A stretch of DNA of 5,656 nt from an uncultured Actinomycetes bacterium. GTDB taxonomy: Bacteria; Actinomycetota; Acidimicrobiia; Acidimicrobiales; Microtrichaceae. The stretch covers positions 1 to 5,656 of the forward strand of contig CAJANQ010000574.1 in NCBI GenBank assembly GCA_903941145.1, written 5' to 3'. Shown piece after piece: positions 4,377 to 5,656 of this stretch. Positions within the stretch are counted from its first letter, which is position 1. Every line of letters begins with the position of its first letter. The notes under the pieces are model-generated. The model saw only the letters and a program-made list of their open reading frames with translations. It made no database searches and was not told the DNA's origin. The position numbers and the translations under genes were made by a program.

Positions 4377-5161
4377 CAGGGGTTGAGCAGTGCGACCAGC
4401 TGGTCGTGGAAACGACCGTTGCTGGCGATGGCCGAGTACACGTACTCGTGCCCGCCCTCGACGGGCACCTCCGCCGGTCCGCCCGTGGCCGAGGTAATGG
4501 TGCCGCCTGCCTCGGGGATCACGACGAGCAGCGCGGCGATGTCCCACCAGGCCAGGGCCGGGTCGTACATCGCCTCGATGCGGCCGGAGGCCACGAGGGC
4601 GTAGCCGTAGGCGTCGCCCCAGGTGCGCAGCTGGAGCTGGGCGTCGGCAACGTTGGCGAACTGTTCCTGGGACCACTCGGCGAACCAGGTGGTCGACAGG
4701 TACGAGCCGGTGACCTTCTCGCGGTCGGAGACGCTGCAGGGCTGCCCGTTGAGGAAGCAGCCGAGGCCCCGCCCGGCGTACACGGTCTCGCCCAGGGCCG
4801 GCAGGTTGATGATGCCGATGGCCGGGCCGTGCTCGTCCTCGAGGTAGAGCAGGTTGGAGTAGAGGCCGACGCCGTGCGTGAACGCCTTGGTGCCGTCGAT
4901 CGGGTCGATGACCCAGCAACGGCCGGACGTGCCCACGACGTCGTCCTCCTCCTCGCCCCTGATCGAGTCGTCCGGGTACGCGGCCGAGATGGCCTCGCGC
5001 AGGAAGCGCTCGGCGGCCTTGTCCGCGGCGGTGACGGGTGAGCCGTCGCCCTTGCGGTCGACGCCGAGCTCGGCGCTGCGGAACCAGGCGAGCGTGAGCT
5101 CACCGGCCGCGCGCGCCCAGCCGACGGCTTCTTCGAGCAGGTCCCGGGCGACGGTGGTCAT
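4376..5161 (-). CDS. Inositol-monophosphatase-family phosphatase, probably HisN-type histidinol-phosphatase
   Basis: A 261-residue Mg-dependent phosphatase of the IMPase fold. Metal-binding and catalytic motifs are intact: VTAADK (D47), IRGEEED (E70/E71), WVIDPIDGTKAF (D86, D89, G90, T91) and WWDIAALLVVIPEAGG (D207). Classical inositol monophosphatases have 'WD.AAG'; here a Leu follows the AA pair. Together with DPIDGTKAF...G and RTWGDAYGYALVASGRIE, this resembles the HisN group, which removes phosphate from L-histidinol phosphate in histidine synthesis. Inositol-1-phosphate or another sugar phosphate remains possible as substrate. The ATG at 5161 lies 9 bp after the trpB2 stop, with no clear ribosome-binding site, so translation is probably coupled in a trpB2-phosphatase operon. 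Length is normal for the family. Confidence 0.88.
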   Translation of the reverse strand: MTTVARDLLEEAVGWARAAGELTLAWFRSAELGVDRKGDGSPVTAADKAAERFLREAISAAYPDDSIRGEEEDDVVGTSGRCWVIDPIDGTKAFTHGVGLYSNLLYLEDEHGPAIGIINLPALGETVYAGRGLGCFLNGQPCSVSDREKVTGSYLSTTWFAEWSQEQFANVADAQLQLRTWGDAYGYALVASGRIEAMYDPALAWWDIAALLVVIPEAGGTITSATGGPAEVPVEGGHEYVYSAIASNGRFHDQLVALLNP

Positions 5162-5170
5162 GCGTTCGGG

Positions 5171-5656
5171 TCAGACCTGCGGGATGTTGGCCATGGCCGC
5201 AGCGACCTTGTCCTCGGGGTAGTCGTAGTCCTCGAGCTTCCCCTCGAAGTACGCCGTGTAGGACGCCATGTCGAGCATGCCGTGGCCGCAGAGCGCCGTG
5301 AGGATGACCTTCTCCTCGCCGGACTCCTTGCACGCCAGCGCCTCTTCGATGGCGACGGCAAGGGCGTGGGTCGGCTCGGGTGCCGGGACGATGCCCTCGG
5401 TCCGGGCGAACTGGACGCCGGCCGCGAAGCACTCCGACTGGGGCTTGGAGGTGGCCTCGATCAGGCCCAGGTCGTAGATGTGGGAGATCAGCGGGGCCAT
5501 GCCGTGGTAGCGGAGGCCACCGGCGTGGATCGGGTCCGGGATGAAGTCGTGGCCCAGCGTGTGCATCTTCACGAGCGGGGTCATGCCGCCGGTGTCGCCG
5601 AAGTCGTAGGTGTAGACGCCCTTGGTGAGCGACGGGCACGACGCCGGCTCGACCGC
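5171..5656 (-). CDS. trpB2: TrpB2-type tryptophan synthase beta chain, C-terminal part (5' end outside window)
   Basis: The visible 161 residues are the C-terminal part of a PLP-dependent fold-type II enzyme of the TrpB2 subfamily, which joins indole and L-serine to give L-tryptophan. The family is usually about 430-460 residues, so roughly the last third is seen. Characteristic blocks are EPASCPSLTKGVYTYDFGDTGG, TPLVKMHTLGHDFIPDPIHAGGLRYHG, the cofactor-side EGIVPAPEPTHA, and LCGHGMLDMASYTAYFEGKL. The 'GLRYHG' and long 'YDFGDT' insertions separate TrpB2 from the ordinary TrpB. The PLP-binding lysine lies outside the window. At the 'SGHG' position, where other members as I know them have Ser near the pyridine nitrogen of PLP, this protein has Cys (codon 5288-5290). 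It ends 9 bp before the HisN-like phosphatase gene. The translation continues without stops to the window edge, so the true start is not visible. Confidence 0.9.
   Translation of the reverse strand, partial: AVEPASCPSLTKGVYTYDFGDTGGMTPLVKMHTLGHDFIPDPIHAGGLRYHGMAPLISHIYDLGLIEATSKPQSECFAAGVQFARTEGIVPAPEPTHALAVAIEEALACKESGEEKVILTALCGHGMLDMASYTAYFEGKLEDYDYPEDKVAAAMANIPQV

Noticed and set aside
3950..5041. Long + strand open frame of 363 codons
   Set aside because: It runs out of frame through the end of the sigma gene, across the inverted repeat and antisense to the phosphatase. The product is low-complexity Ser/Arg/Pro then Val/Gly/Ala, typical of shadow frames in GC-rich DNA.

Overview
The window is GC-rich and densely coded. 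It looks like chromosomal DNA of an actinobacterium. The order gyrA, DUF3566 membrane protein, tRNA-Ile(GAT), tiny membrane protein is the conserved block found next to the replication-initiation region in Actinomycetota. A FliA/WhiG-type sigma factor and a TrpB2-type tryptophan synthase beta chain lie alongside. I would guess a motile member of the Acidimicrobiia (Iamia/Ilumatobacter-like), but sequence reading alone cannot fix the taxon.

Left part (1-1761, + strand): the last 306 residues of DNA gyrase subunit A (beta-pinwheel domain with an acidic tail). Its stop overlaps (GTGA) the start of a short TadE-like membrane protein. Next comes the DUF3566 protein, which appears to be read from a leaderless transcript: a TAGGGT -10 box sits 7 nt before its GTG.

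Middle (1762-3133, + strand): a tRNA-Ile(GAT) gene with a plausible promoter and no encoded CCA, then a tight hairpin. A 45-codon single-pass membrane protein with a strong Shine-Dalgarno follows. It is joined by another GTGA overlap to a Rossmann-fold, saccharopine-dehydrogenase-like oxidoreductase.

Right part (3134-4305, + strand): a 212-bp control region and a FliA-type flagellar sigma factor gene. The control region has three copies of GCCGATA, the -10 motif of FliA-type promoters. Two copies have a CTCA box at the correct distance, and a perfect 16-bp AT-rich palindrome abuts the second promoter. This suggests a sigma gene that transcribes itself under additional control, and it is the most interesting part of the window.

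End (4306-5656): a long near-perfect inverted repeat lies between convergent genes and probably terminates transcription from both sides. On the - strand is an operon of trpB2 (5' part outside the window) and an inositol-monophosphatase-family phosphatase that most resembles HisN-type histidinol-phosphatases.

I see no mobile element, CRISPR array or phage gene. Most of the window is ordinary core chromosome. The sigma-factor control region and a few protein oddities (extended sigma factor, DEDG insert in GyrA, Cys at the TrpB2 cofactor site) are the points worth checking.
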